Below, piece by piece: positions 44,981 to 56,212 of a stretch of DNA of 64,000 nt; the stretch's first letter is position 1, and each line of letters starts with the position of its first letter. The notes beneath the pieces were generated by a model that ran no database searches, had not been told where the DNA came from, and saw only the letters and a list, made by a program, of their open reading frames with translations. Both the position numbers and the translations under genes were made by a program. The stretch comes from Atrichornis clamosus. Its lineage: Eukaryota; Chordata; Aves; Passeriformes; Menuridae. The DNA lies in the NCBI GenBank assembly GCA_013400975.1, contig WBMZ01003324.1, positions 82,666-146,665 on the forward strand, in the 5' to 3' direction.

Positions 44981-47239
44981 GTTGATTCCAGTCTAAGCAA
45001 CCAAGCCTTGCTGCTCCTGCTGCAGAAGTTTCCCTGGGCTGACTCATCCAGGGCTGGCCCGGATCCCTGCAGATGCCTGGGACAGAGGATGGTCTGCACT
45101 GGCTGGAACTCCGAGGAGGCCCAGGTGAGGAGGTCACCAGGGCCCTGGGGAGCTGAGGAGGACAGCAGGGTGGCACAGCTGGGTGGCACAGCTGGGCGGC
45201 ACAGCCAGGTCCCAGCAAGGAGTGCTGGGAACAGCAGCCAAAGCCAAGGGAGAGGCAGCCAAAGGGAGAAGAGCAGGCCCGTGGAGAGGCTGTGGGAGAG
45301 GCTGGAGAGCGGGAGCCCGGCCCTGCGAGGGACACAGCGGCTCCCAGGGGGCTGTGCACACCCCTGTGCCTCACGTCCAGCTCCCAGGGGCTGCTCATTT
45401 GATTAATGGCCCCTTTGGACAGTTGGAGAAATGGTGAGCCTCGGCCAGTGCAGCAGAAGAGATTGGCAATCATGTGAGAAATAAGGAGAAGGGTTCAGTG
45501 AAATCCTGGCACTGTGAAATGAATGTAATTAATTCAAAGTGAGCTGGGCCAGAGTGTCAGCAGCGTCATGGGCAGGCAGTGCCCTGCTCGGGGAGACAGC
45601 AGAGCCTGGAAATGTGGGCATGGCCCCATGGCCACCCCATCGATCCAGGCAGGAGCCTGGCCACGGACCAGGCAGGGAGCCTGGGAAGTGCCTGGAGCCG
45701 CAGCCAGCGGCTGGTGGGGAACAGGGATGAGAGAGGATGTGTGGGAAGTGCCAGGGGCTGGGATGCAGAGAGCAGGGCAGTGTTGAGGCAGAGCCTGAGG
45801 TAAAACAACACCTGCGATGCTGCAGGGAGAGATGGGGACATGGGGGACAAGTGGGACCTGTCCCAAATTCCATCTAATTCAACCTATGATGATGGGAGCA
45901 GGTTGGCCGGTGACCCCCGAGCAGCCTGGGTCCCCTGCAGGCAGTGGTGACACAGAGTGGGGACGTGCGTGGGCAGCAGGGTCAGGCTGCAGCCGAGAGC
46001 TGCAGTGACAACCTCTGCTGCTGCTGCCGTGTTTGTCACCTCCGAGCGGCTCCCAGGGCCCGTCTGGTCACAGAATGATTCCGTGCCACTAGAATGGAAA
46101 GAAAAGCCCAAAGCAAAAAAAACCCACCCAGGGACAAAGAGCTGTCAGCGTTTTGGAAAAGAAAAGGAAACCAGCACCAAGAATCTCCCAGGGTGCTGGG
46201 TGGACTCCTCCAGCAGGATCTGCAGGAGCAGCAGGACATCTGGAGGGCTGTGGGGATGCTCTGCTCCAGGCAGGGATGGGGTGTGGTGCAGTGAGGGGGC
46301 ATGGGGTGTGAAGTCTGAGGGGGCATGGGAAGCTCCTGGGATAGTCCCTGCTGGACTTCCCAAGATGCCTCCTTGGATATGAAAACCCCCTGTGGCAGCC
46401 AGGATTTCCAGCCCTGTCCATGAGGTTATCCAAGCCCTTCATAGAGCAGATCCACTGCAGGGGTCTGATTTCCATCCCAGGTGATCCCAAGGGATCTCCT
46501 TAGCCCCTGCCCTGCTGCTGACACAGGGCCCCTCTCCCAGAACCAGAGCAGGACACGGTGATCCCCAGGAATCAGTGAATGACTTGGAGGACTTGGGATT
46601 TGACAGATGGGCATGAGGAGATTTTATCCCAAATAGCTCAGGGAAGCATGGAATTTGTGCTAATTGCAACCACGAGACCTGAAGCAAGGGCTGCAGGGAC
46701 TCCTCCCAGTGCCTGCCTGTGACTGGATCCTGCAATTCCTCACGTGGATCCTGAGGTCTGGCAATATCTGCCAAAGGAGCCGAGAAACCTGTCCTCTCTC
46801 CTGGGAGTTGGTTGCTGCCACGGGATCCTTCGTGTGATTCCAGGTGCTGGGTGTGGGGTTCAAGGAGCTGGTGCTTGTTGGGAAGGACGTGTCTTTCCTC
46901 CCCAGGCCCACAGATCCAGTCCTTTTTTCCCTGAAACTTCACTGGAACTGCGCCCTTGGGACAGACAGCGAGTGGCTGCAATATCCAGCTGTAAGTCCAT
47001 ATATTTGGGATGATTTTAATTCATTAGTGGGAAGCAAAGACCTCAAAGCACCTGGAAAAGGTTGTGAGAGCAGGCAGTGGAAGCACTTGGCCGAGGCTGG
47101 CAGCTACTGGTTCTGTAATAACCTCACTGGGGATTTTGGACAGGAGGATTCCTGCCTGGACACAAAACTCCCACGTGACACCAGCAAGACTCATCCCCAC
47201 CACGGGAAACCTGCACTAAATCCATCCAGACCATGGAAA
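44981..47239. other. Unique non-coding stretch
   Basis: No gene is recognised. Contains a 13-bp triple repeat (45168-45206). Between 46840 and 47240 an open plus-strand frame of up to 189 codons ends inside a CR1 3' end and has no domain similarity. Confidence 0.55.
45168..45206. repeat. 13-bp tandem repeat, three copies
   Basis: Three units GGGTGGCACAGCT at 45168-45180 and 45181-45193, and GGGCGGCACAGCC at 45194-45206. Short slippage product. Confidence 0.95.
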
Positions 47240-47370
47240 GCCACCCAGGGAAGAGGTGGAATCACTTGGGGACACAGTTTAATGCTGACCCTGGCCATGA
47301 TGGGCTATTGGTTGGACTCCATGGCCTTAAAGTTCTTTTCCAGCCCTGATGATTCCAAGGTTCTAAGCCC
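47240..47370 (+). mobile_element. CR1 LINE 3' end, second subfamily
   Basis: Plus orientation, diverged: AATCACTTGGGGACACAGTT, TGGGCTATTGGTTGGACTCC, TTAAAGTTCTTTTCCAGCCC and tail TGATTCCAAGGTTC. It matches the 3' type seen at 29950, in which the sequence ends with a TTCCAACCTAAxxGATTC block. 5' limit is uncertain. Confidence 0.75.
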
Positions 47371-48244
47371 AGCCCTGCTCACGAACTGCTTCTGCAGGAG
47401 GGGCTCTGTGTGATCCCAGTGTCCCCTCTCCCAGAAGGATTCCTGGTGCCTGAGGAGCTGCAGCACTGCCATTAACCCCGAGGAGCTCCACTTTTAGTTG
47501 GAAAACCCCAGTTCCTGGTGCTTTGTTGTGCACTGGGCAACTGCTCCAGCTGAAAACATTCCCAAGAGCCAGGGCTGTGCATGGGGATGCTCACAGGGAT
47601 GCTTGGATGGGGAGACACAACCTGCTGGATCAGCTGCTTCCCCCTTGGAGGTGGCAAAGGGGAGCATGAAGGAGTCAGCAGGAGAAGGCTGCAGACTTCC
47701 AGGGGAACATCCCATTTTTGAGAGCTGAGGAATGGGAAGTGAAAAAAGCCAGGCGCCTTTTGCCGAGGAAGGAGATGTCCCTGGCACGAGCAGTCCACTC
47801 AGCATTCCCGATGGACACAGCTCCCTGCTGCAGGCCCTGCCCTGGAGCTGCTGCCACAGCGGCACAGGCAGGAGCAGAGGATCCCTTTTTCCCTCACAGC
47901 AGCTTCGCTCCCGCAGCCAGCGAGGCGTGGGATGTGAGTGGATCCCGGCACCGCTCCCGGGAAAGGCCCCGCTGGTGACAGCGCAGCAGGTTCCGTGTGC
48001 TCCACGTGTTCCACGCTCCAGGTTGCAGAGGAATTTTGTGTCTTTAGCCTGCAGCATGTGGTTTAGCCCCGGAAAAACACGGCTGAAGACTCCAGAGATA
48101 GCCAAGTGTTCTGCAGAAAGTCCGGAAGAGACAAGGAGGATGTCTGGGATCTGGATCTGGAGAGTGAATTTTCCACCCTTGTCCTGCTCCTCCAGTCACT
48201 CCTACTGGTGTGTACTGGTGCACTTGGATGGAGCAGCCCCTGCT
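47371..48244. other. Unique non-coding stretch
   Basis: No gene or repeat recognised. Overlapping frames of 200-253 codons on both strands at 47494-48493 have no domains and run into the adjacent CR1. Confidence 0.6.
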
Positions 48245-48512
48245 CCCAGGGAACAGGGACAGGAGGAGAGGGAACGGCCTCAGGCTGTGCCAGGGGAGGC
48301 TCAGGTTGGACACCAGCAGGAATTTCTGCATGGAAAGGGTGGTCAGGCCTTGGCAGGGGCTGCCCAGGGAGGTGTTGGAGTCCCCATCCCTGGAGGTGTC
48401 CAAGGAAGGCCTGGACGTGGCACTCAGGGGCTGGGAACAAGGTGGGGATGGGGCACAGCTTGGAGACCTGGAGGCCTTTTCCAGTCGGAATGATTCTGGG
48501 ATTCTGTGCCGC
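48245..48512 (+). mobile_element. CR1 LINE 3' end, third sequence type
   Basis: Plus orientation: AGGGACAGGAGGAGAGGGAA, GCTGTGCCAGGGGAGGCTCA, AATTTCTGCATGGAAAGGGT, GTCAGGCCTTGGCAGGGGCT, CCCTGGAGGTGTCCAAGGAA, CTGGACGTGGCACTCAGGGG, ending CAGTCGGAATGATTCTGGGA. The same type occurs at 52723 and 57439. It is 5'-truncated. Confidence 0.95.
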
Positions 48513-50282
48513 ACCTTCTCTATCCTGACATGATAGGAGAAAGAATGGAAGAGGATCCCCGTGGGCAGCGGAACACCAGCACATGCAGGAGCAGCTCCCC
48601 ACGAGCAGCCTCTGCTCTGGAGCTCCCTGTGATTCCAGCCTTCAGGAGCCAGGACCTGGTGCAGTTAAAAGGAATTTTCAGGCTTTTACTGGGAAGATCT
48701 GACAAATTCATCCTGGATGAAGAGCACATTTAAGGAACTAGTGTCCAAAATCCAGGCTGTGGGGAAGCTCCAGGAACTCCTGTGACTTTCATTCCCTAGT
48801 TCAAAGATGTGTGATGTCCTCAGCACTTCAGGCTGCTTTGGGAACTGGTCAAAAATTCCAAGGCTGCACCTCGTATGTAAGTAATCTGTATCCAAGTTTT
48901 TCTCTGGGATCCATGGAAGCTGGCAAGAGGACAGGGTTGTTTATTCAGCAGGGCTGGTGAGCAGAGCTTTGCAAACACAGAGTGCAGGGGGAAGGGGCTG
49001 TGAGGCTGGAAATGCAGCTTCCTGAACCAAATGTTTGCTCTCCCTTTTCCCCTTGGGTCTGCACAGTGTGGAAAGAGGGTCAGGGAAAAGCATCCCTGCT
49101 TTGGTCACATTCCCATCGGAAGCATCTGCTGCTAAACATATGCTGCTGAACCAAACCCAGCCCATAAACACAAACACAGCCTTTTAGTTGGTTCCTGGTT
49201 CTCAGGCGCTTCTGAAAATTCAGGATGGGCTTCCTGGAAGGTGGGAGGTGACCTGTGGGATGTACCTGGCACAGCAAGCTCAGAGCCAAGCTGCTGGGAG
49301 CGGGATCAGTGGAGCCTCTCCATGGATCAGGGTCAAGGGTGAGGGAGCTGGAGGAATAGGGACAGCGCAGGAGTGGGAAGGACAGGGGAATTTCAGGAGG
49401 TCTCCATTCTGGGCACAGGTTTGTGCTGCTGCTCAGACTTTTGTGTCCTTATTCAACACAGCGACCCAGCAAGAGCTGAGAACACATTTTCCATGCAAAG
49501 CTTGGCCAGGAGTGTCCATGGATATGACTTTGCACCCCCAGTGCCTGTGGCCTCGTGCTGCCAGGTCCCTGCTTCGGGAAGAGACCCAGCCCTGCCCTCT
49601 CCTTGCTGTCCTTGTGAGCCCTGTCACCCCAGAGCCGAGGTGGGACACCCCTGTTCCCTCCTCCATCACCAAGTGCCTCGTGCCAACCCCAGACATCTCC
49701 TGAGGAGAGATTCCTGTCCCCTCCTGGGAGCCAGTGCCGGTGGCTCCAGCCCTGCTGCTCCCCCACAAAGTGACCCCTCATCTCTGTCCCCCCCTGCATT
49801 CCAGGGGACTTTTCCCAGTGAAAGGTTTAGGAATTTTAAATCATTTTCTTGCTCTGATTGCACAGAGAGCCCAGCTAAGAGGAGAGTGATTTCTAGTTGC
49901 TAATAGGAAAGAAAAATTTCCCTTTGCTTAAGCACGGAGCAAGATAAAATAGGGAAGTGCAATGTTCAGACATGGGAATTCCAGGGGTGCTGCTCTGCAC
50001 AAGTCTTTTCCCCCTTCTCCAGAGAAAAGCTTTGATTCCCACAGCAAGGCACAGCCTCCTGGGGCAATGATGGCATCTGGGAAGGACAGGGGGATGGGAG
50101 GGCCACAGGGAATGGTGTGCCTGCTCCCATGTGGGATGCAGGACCCTCCCTCCCTGCACAACCCAAGAGGCTCCAGGTCTCTCTTTCATAAATAGGAAAA
50201 GGCTCTGAGCCAATCCCTCCTTGCTCCTGTTGGAGGCTTTTCCACAGCCCCCCTGATCTTCTGATGGCTTCAGCAGTTTTTC
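48513..50282. other. Unique non-coding stretch
   Basis: No gene recognised. AT-richer at 48660-48900 and 49100-49220. Frames of 170-176 codons near 49188-49903 lack similarity. Confidence 0.6.
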
Positions 50283-50455
50283 CAATTTCCACTCCAAATA
50301 TATTCATGAATAGTTTATCCCATTTGCTCTTGTGCCAACACTGGCCTGTAGTTTAAATAACAAGCTCCATGCTGATGTTTACCCTTCCCTCCCTCTTTCT
50401 CCCCAAAATATTTATAGAGAGCTCTCACATCTTTCAGCCATCATTTTCCTGGGAT
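50283..50455 (-). mobile_element. Possible ancient CR1/L3-type LINE remnant
   Basis: AT-rich text with CACTGGCCTGTAGTTTAAAT followed by CCCCAAAATATTTATAGAGA and CTCACATCTTTCAGCCATCA resembles the reverse complement of an old LINE 3' region. Strong divergence and short length limit the call. Confidence 0.35.
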
Positions 50456-51030
50456 AAGCAGGATGGGGCAGTGCCATGGATAATACATGAGCTGAGCCAG
50501 GAGAAGTTTCCTGCAGTGCCAGGAGCAGCCTCAGATGGACACGCAGGGGAGTTATCCCACGGCTCCACAGCCTCCTGAAATGCCAGCTCAGAGGGGCAGA
50601 ACCTGCCTTTAATAAGAATTCCATGGGCACAGTGCGTCCCTGTGCCAGTTTCCAGCAGCAGAGGGGTTCAGGGCAGGAATCTCAGCAGGAAAGGAGAGCA
50701 ATTCCATGGTGTCCCATCTCCCCCTGGTCCCTCCTCCCGTGGATTCCCTGACTCCATGTGCTGCTCTCAGTCTCTCCGAGCTCCGCAGGGCTCTCCCTGG
50801 ACTGGACTTGTGGCTTTCCTCAGCAGGGATCCACCTGGACACTGTCCTTACAACAGCCCACTCTTTCTCCTGGCTGCTTCCTCTTTAAATTCCTTCTCCC
50901 TGGGCATTGGAATCAGATTGGGATGATGTGGGTCCTTCCAGCCTTCCCCTGGTGTTGTGCAATGACTGAGCCTGTCCCAAATCCCACACTCGATCCCATG
51001 AAGCCCTGCACAGCTGGGACCACCCTGCCC
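50456..51030. other. Unique non-coding stretch
   Basis: No gene or repeat recognised between the possible old LINE remnant and the LTR. It may contain unrecognised flanking DNA of the LTR insertion. Confidence 0.55.
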
Positions 51031-51478
51031 TGGTTTCTACTGGGATACAGTTCATTTCTCCTCAGCAGCTGTTCCAGAGCTGTGTTTTGGATCAGGAATG
51101 GGAATGCTGTTGATAACACACCGATGGTTTGGGCTTTGTGGCACTTGTGTTTATACCAAGCCAAGGACTTTTTTTCTTGTCTCCTGCTCTGCCAGTGAGG
51201 AAGAGAAGCTGGGACAGGTGACCTGGACTGACCACAGGGAATTCCACACCATGGAATATCATATCCAGGATATGAAGTGGGAAGGGGCCGATCTGGGTTT
51301 AGGAAGGGGGTCTGGCATCAGTGAGTGGGTGGTGACCAATTGTTTTGTGCATCACTTGTTCTTCCCTTTTAATTGTCATTTCCTGTATTTTACTTTATTT
51401 TCCATTATTCAACTGTTCTTATCCCAACATACACATTTTATTTTAATTCTCCCCATTCCACCAGGGTGGGTCACATCT
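51031..51478 (+). mobile_element. Solo LTR of an avian endogenous retrovirus
   Basis: Plus orientation. It matches a widespread avian ERV LTR, probably ERVL-type: start TGGTTTCTACTGGGATACAG, then CAGAGCTGTGTTTTGGATCA, TGTTGATAACACACCGATGG, AGCCAAGGACTTTTTTTCTT, GGACTGACCACAGGGAATTC, ACCATGGAATATCATATCCA, TTCAACTGTTCTTATCCCAA and CCCATTCCACCAGGGTGG. The TATA-like region reads GGATATGAAGTGGG, weaker than the usual ATAAAC form. No gag, pol or env follows, so it is a solo LTR left by LTR-LTR recombination. Old and decayed; 3' edge approximate. Confidence 0.85.
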
Positions 51479-51654
51479 GGGAGGCTTCTCCAAGCTTTCC
51501 AAGCTTGCCCAGGCTGAATTCCCAATAACTCTTTTCTCTGTGACCACGTGCTCACAGGAGTCTTTCACTGGGATGAAGAACTGACTGACCAGGAGCAGGA
51601 AAAAACAGGATCTGGGAAAAGACAACTTGAGACCTGACCTGAGCACTAGGCCAG

Positions 51655-52260
51655 GCTTTAGAACAGACTTTAAAGGAAATTGTAATTAAAAGCACTGAAG
51701 TAAATAGGAAAAGGGATTAAATCCCACGTGGATTTACCAAAGGCACTCTGTGGCAGGTTGGTTTGATAGCTATTTTTAAGAAAGTATCTGCTTTCCCAGA
51801 CAAAAGAATTCCAGGAGATCTCATCTCCCTGGACCTCAGTCAAGCATTTGATGTAACGCACAGGAGAAATTATTAATTAAACTGGTGGAGATGGGGATTA
51901 ATGGAGAAATGATAAGGAAGCAGGGTAGGATGGGAAATGGCTGGAGGGGAGGCAGCCATGGATAGTGTTAAACCAGCAAGCTCTGAGCTGCAGGCAGGCT
52001 GCTAATGGAGTTCCTCAAAGATCCATTTGGGCTCTGATTTTCCTTAATATTTCCACTAATGATCTTTGCACAAAAGGTAGGAGACTGCTGATAAAACCTG
52101 CTGAGGATTCAAAGGAGGGAGCTGGCGCATGGCAGCAGTGGAATATCAAACAGAAGCCATGGGGTGACCTTACAGACTGCAGGAAGAGACCTGGAAGGAA
52201 ATTCAATAGTACAAATGTGAGGTCAGGCACTCAGGAACTGATCCAGGAACTCCAGTAAAT
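51655..52260 (+). mobile_element. Ancient CR1-clade LINE, reverse-transcriptase core
   Basis: Plus orientation, 600 bp of decayed ORF2. RT motif A reads LDLSQAFDV (51829-51860; family LDFxKAFDTV). Motif B reads GVPQRSIWALIF (52007-52040; family GVPQGSVLGPxLF), followed by NISTNDL (family NIFINDL). Motif C is KPAEDSK (about 52096-52115; family FADDTK), with the catalytic pair reduced to ED. Frameshifts and stops interrupt it. Downstream KFNSTNVRSGTQEL fits the segment after the thumb. It begins about 180 bp beyond the solo LTR in the same orientation but is unrelated to it. Confidence 0.88.
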
Positions 52261-52722
52261 GAAAAGCACCAGGAGCTGGCTGGGGGAGTTGCTCGCTGAA
52301 GGACCATAAGCTGTCAATTTGGGTCAGAGACAAAAAAGTGATGGTGAGCTGAGCTCCAGGAGCTCAGGGGAGAGAAATCCATCAGCTGCAGGACCAGTCT
52401 GGCCAGCCCTGCTCCCTCCAAGGCTCTCCCAGTGTGGCCCCTTTCCCACTTTTGGAAGGATTTGGCTTCCCTGCCCACCAGGATTTCTCTGCTAGCCCAG
52501 AGTGCCCCAGGAGAACCCTCGGAGCTGATGAGTGATATGGCTCAAAGGAAAACAGGGTTCAACAAGCCACGAGTCCTGGAATAACCTGCTAGGAGAGGGA
52601 GGAGGCAAAGTCCCAGCAATGAATATGGAACATTTGTGTGACACTGGGAGGGGGCTGGGACCCCCTGAGATCTCCAGCCCTGCGACCACGCAGAGATGCT
52701 GCACCCCATGCTCCAGGTTTGC
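52261..52722. other. Unique non-coding stretch
   Basis: No gene recognised. Could include decayed 3' sequence of the preceding CR1 but I see no clear match. Confidence 0.5.
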
Positions 52723-52938
52723 GCGAATTCAGGAGGAATTTCTCCATGGAAAGCGTGGTCAGGCATGGGAAGGGGCAGCCCAGGGAGAGGGTGGAGTCCC
52801 CATCCCTGGAGGTGCCCAAGGAAGGCCTGGACGTGGCACTCAGAGCTCTGGGCTGGGGACAAGGTGGGGATCAGGCACAGCTTGGACTCGATGGCCTCGG
52901 AGGTGTTTTCCAACCTCAGTGACTCTGGGATTCAGGGA
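52723..52938 (+). mobile_element. CR1 LINE 3' end, third sequence type
   Basis: Plus orientation: AATTTCTCCATGGAAAGCGT, CAGCCCAGGGAGAGGGTGGA, CCCTGGAGGTGCCCAAGGAA, CCTGGACGTGGCACTCAGAG, GACTCGATGGCCTCGGAGGT, TTTTCCAACCTCAGTGACTC. It is 5'-truncated just before CGAATTCAGG. Close to 48245 and 57439 copies. Confidence 0.95.
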
Positions 52939-54414
52939 ATGAGCCAGCTGGTGTAATGCTGTGTCACTGCTCCTTTCCCTGCCTGCTGCCAGAGGTTTGG
53001 CACCGAGCTGGGTGAAAAGGACATCCATCAAAACACGTCACCTGCTCTGTGTCACCTGGCTCCGCTCCAAACCTCGGTGTGACGAGGTGGCCCGGCCTCA
53101 CTGTGGGCAGCGGCCAAACCTCCTCCGTGGAGAGCAGCCATGTCCTGGCTTCTGCTGTGGGTGGCAAAGCACCAGCGGGCCCGTGCAGGTGTGGAGGCCA
53201 CCCACCCTCCCCGAAATCCCCTTCCCCGGACTCTTCCCTTGGAGATTCCCCTTCTCCCAGCCTCCCAAAGCCCACGGGAGCTGCAGACGCCGCTGCTGCT
53301 GCGCCGAGCTCCCCCGACGGGGTGACCTGACGGGGCTGACGTGTCACTTGTCCATCGGAGCTGACAGCTCCGGAGGTTCAGCCGGGATGGCAGGACACAC
53401 GCGCCGGCGCCAGCTGTTCCTGCTTCCACTTCATCACTCCTCTTGGACCAGCTCCCCAGCACTGGCAGCAGCAGCAGCTCCTTGACTCGGGCACGCCGGG
53501 ATGTCAGCTCCTGGAGGAGGCCTGGGCGTGTGTCAGGCTGGTGACAGGGCCTGCCGGGCCTCCCGCGGTGCCCCGGCACTGCTGCCTGGGAATGCTGCCT
53601 GGGATGTGGGGTGGATGGAGAGGAGGATGTCAGGAGAGGGCTCCAGGTGCTCACAGCCCTTGTCCCGAGGGGATGGCTCAGAGGAAGAAACACCTTCCCT
53701 GCGCTGACGATGCTCCTGCCTCCAGGTGAACTCCTGAGGAGAGGCCACAAGGCCACGCCAGGGCCTCTCACTCCTTCTCTGAAGGACATTTACTCCGTGT
53801 TTTAGGCTGGAAACACAGCTCCACTCCCACTCCAGTGATCCCAAACTACCGTCACCCTTGCTCAACCAAACCCACCGTGGGCTGCCTGGGCCCTGCTCAG
53901 GGGAGAGCAGAGTTCTCCCAACAGCCTGGGGGAACAGTTTGGTCCTGGAGGATGCACATCAGCTGGAAAAGGAGCTCCAGGTACCTGCTGAGCCTCCCCC
54001 AGTCTCCAAGTCATCCTTAGGAGCTTCCAGCTCAGCAATGCCATCCCTATTTACACCAGGGAGAGCCTGGCAAGGGCTGCGGGTGCAGCTCTTTTTCCTG
54101 ACACATCAGCCATTTCTCCATATTCCTGCTGTTATCCCAGCATCCAGAAAAGGGATTTGAGATCCTCGAGGCCTGTCTGGGCAGTCAATCCCACACAACC
54201 TCAGCTCCACTGCTCGCTGTGCGTCCCCAAGGAAGTGAGAAGAAGCAGGGAAGTGGTTCAGTGGATAAGCGATTTCCAGCCACCTCGCTGTGCCTGGAGC
54301 AGCAGCTCTGCAGCTGGAGCGGGGGGATGCGCCCGGAGAACAGGGAAAGGCTGGGAGCGAGTCCTCCCGAGCCTTCCCATGCTGCAGAGATGGCTGTTTT
54401 TGCGGAGCGTTAAA
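52939..54414. other. Unique non-coding stretch
   Basis: No gene or repeat recognised. GC-rich and moderately CpG-bearing between 53050 and 53620, where minus-strand frames of 127 and 245 codons are stop-poor but featureless. Confidence 0.6.
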
Positions 54415-54725
54415 CACTGATCGGCGGGCTGGGGGGTGACGTCAGTCGGGAGCACGGAAGGGGCTGCGCGGGGCGAGGCGCGGCTCGCGGTGACGCGGGG
54501 ACCTGCCCGCACCCGTGGGCGCCCGGGTGACACCTGCTCGTCACCGCGGTGGCAGGCGGGCACGCTGTTCCTCGGGGTCCAGCGAACCGTGAGTCAGCCC
54601 CGAGCGGCCTTTTCCTGTTCCTTCCCTCCGAGGCTGCCCGTGGAAATCCGGCTCCTCGCCTGCCGAGGGCTGCTCCTCTCCTCTATAATTAGATCTCCTC
54701 ATTGTCTGCTCGCTGCCCGTGCGGC
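54415..54725. promoter_or_regulatory. CpG island with CRE and NF-E2/AP-1 site
   Basis: A compact CpG island (GGGGCTGCGCGGGGCGAGGC and similar) with a perfect palindromic CRE, TGACGTCA, at 54437-54444 and a TGAGTCA at 54590-54596. The latter sits inside GTGAGTCAGC, whose reverse complement fits the NF-E2/MAF/NRF2 consensus. A GTGAGT at 54589-54594 could serve as a plus-strand splice donor. Together this looks like a CpG-island promoter, but no coding first exon or TATA box is seen. Promoter status and direction are inferred. Confidence 0.5.
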
Positions 54726-56039
54726 CGCAGCCGAGCTTGGCTTCTGCTGTCAGGCAACCACAGGGCATCCCAGTCCAAGTGCTGTTGATTCCTGCTTTTA
54801 TCCAGCTGGAAAAAAATGAATGAACGCTGTGCCATGCCAGTGCTGGCCCCGCTCCACGCTGCAGCCAGACTGTGCCTGGCTCCGGGGGAAGGATGGGACA
54901 GCAGGAAGCCAAGCTGCCCCCACGCCCCCGGAGCCACCTCTGCTGCTGGTTGTGGGAATGCGGGATGCTGTGTGCGCCCCACAGTGCCTCTGCTCATCCC
55001 GTTCCCAAGTGGATGTTCTGGGAATGGGAACTGGGGTCTCTACAGCTTCACCAGCACGGCAGATTTGCAAGGGCATTGATGGGCAGTAATGAAATTCCTC
55101 ACGTGGGGTTTGGGCTCCTGTCTGGCTGCTGCCCAGGATCCCGGCTGAATCCATCACCAGGGGGATGCAGGCAGCAGGGAAGCAGGATGCTCCTGGCCTG
55201 CCATCCCTGGGGCTGGCGGGGACACAGCCTTGGCTCCCTTTTTACAGCTGCCAGCAATTTCCATGAAAAACCTCATCAGTGCAGTCAAAACACGTTGGCT
55301 GAAAACCGTGCAATTTTGAGGGGAAAAAAATTCCCAAGATATTTTAAGTAACGTCTTGGTCAACAGATAGAAAACCTGGGGAGCCTGGAGGAAGAGACGT
55401 GGGAAATGGGGAATGTCAGTGTGAGGGTGGCTGAGCCAGAGGGTTGAAGACCTGGCGAGGTGGCCCAAACCTCGGTGTGGGGACAGGCACTGCAGATGTG
55501 AGGGGCTATCACACGTGGAAATTCAGAGCTTGGGAATCACAGGGAGAGGTCTGAAACCACACTGAGCAAATCCCGGGAAAAAGGAGCCCCAGCTGCTGCC
55601 GGCCAGGCCTCGTTTTGTTCATTTCTAGCAATCTGCAAACACAATTTTGCTTTGACAGTTCCAGTTCATGATAATGTCTCTCTCTCCTAACTGGATTGTG
55701 CTCTGAAATGAAGTGACACAGAAGTTCATCAGGCTCACGGTGCTGGAGCTGTCCTTGGGAGGCAGCTTTGGAGCGGGACTCGGTGCTTCCAGGGAGCCCA
55801 GCTGTGGAAATGAGGGAATTGAGCTGCAGCACTAGTGAAAAGCAGCCAGATCAAGAGATCAGCACTTCGTGGCCTGTCCCAAGAAAAGGAATTTTTGGGG
55901 GCAGATTATTTCAGAGATTCTTCAGCACCTGGTCACTGATGGGATGATGCTGTGGGTGCACCGGGGCTGAGCTGGATCCCCCAGGATGAGATGGTGGAGC
56001 TCCAGAGCTCCTTCCCCTCTCCTGACCTGGGTGAGACAC
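54726..56039. other. Unique non-coding stretch
   Basis: No gene or repeat recognised. An AT-richer patch at 55255-55350 (GAGGGGAAAAAAATTCCCAA) and another at 55615-55720. Open frames up to 159 codons have no similarity. Confidence 0.6.
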
Positions 56040-56212
56040 TGGAATAAGATTCCCAGAGAAGCTGTGGCTGCCCCATCCCTGGAAGTGTCCAAGGCCAGGT
56101 TGGACGGGGCTTGGAGCAACCTGGGATAGTGGGAGATGTCCCTGCCCATGGCAGGGGGTGGGACTGGTCTTTAAGGTTCCTTCCAACCCGAACCATTCCA
56201 TGATTCTATGAC
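56040..56212 (+). mobile_element. CR1 LINE 3' end
   Basis: Plus orientation: CCCAGAGAAGCTGTGGCTGC, CCCATCCCTGGAAGTGTCCA, GGCCAGGTTGGACGGGGCTT, AGTGGGAGATGTCCCTGCCC, AGGTTCCTTCCAACCCGAAC, tail CCATTCCATGATTCTATGAC with two octamers. The 5' part upstream (GTGAGACACTGGAATAAGAT) is diverged CR1, so true start may be about 56025. Confidence 0.94.

Noticed and set aside
44223..45473. 416-codon minus-strand open frame
   Set aside because: About a third of it is the 16-bp minisatellite, the peptide is low complexity with no domain, and the array is stop-free by composition.
47732..48493. 253-codon plus-strand open frame
   Set aside because: It runs from unique GC-rich DNA into a CR1 3' end and has no domain.
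54589..54594. Splice donor of a first exon
   Set aside because: GTGAGT is a good donor core, but no supported exon or acceptor was found, so it is mentioned only as a possibility.
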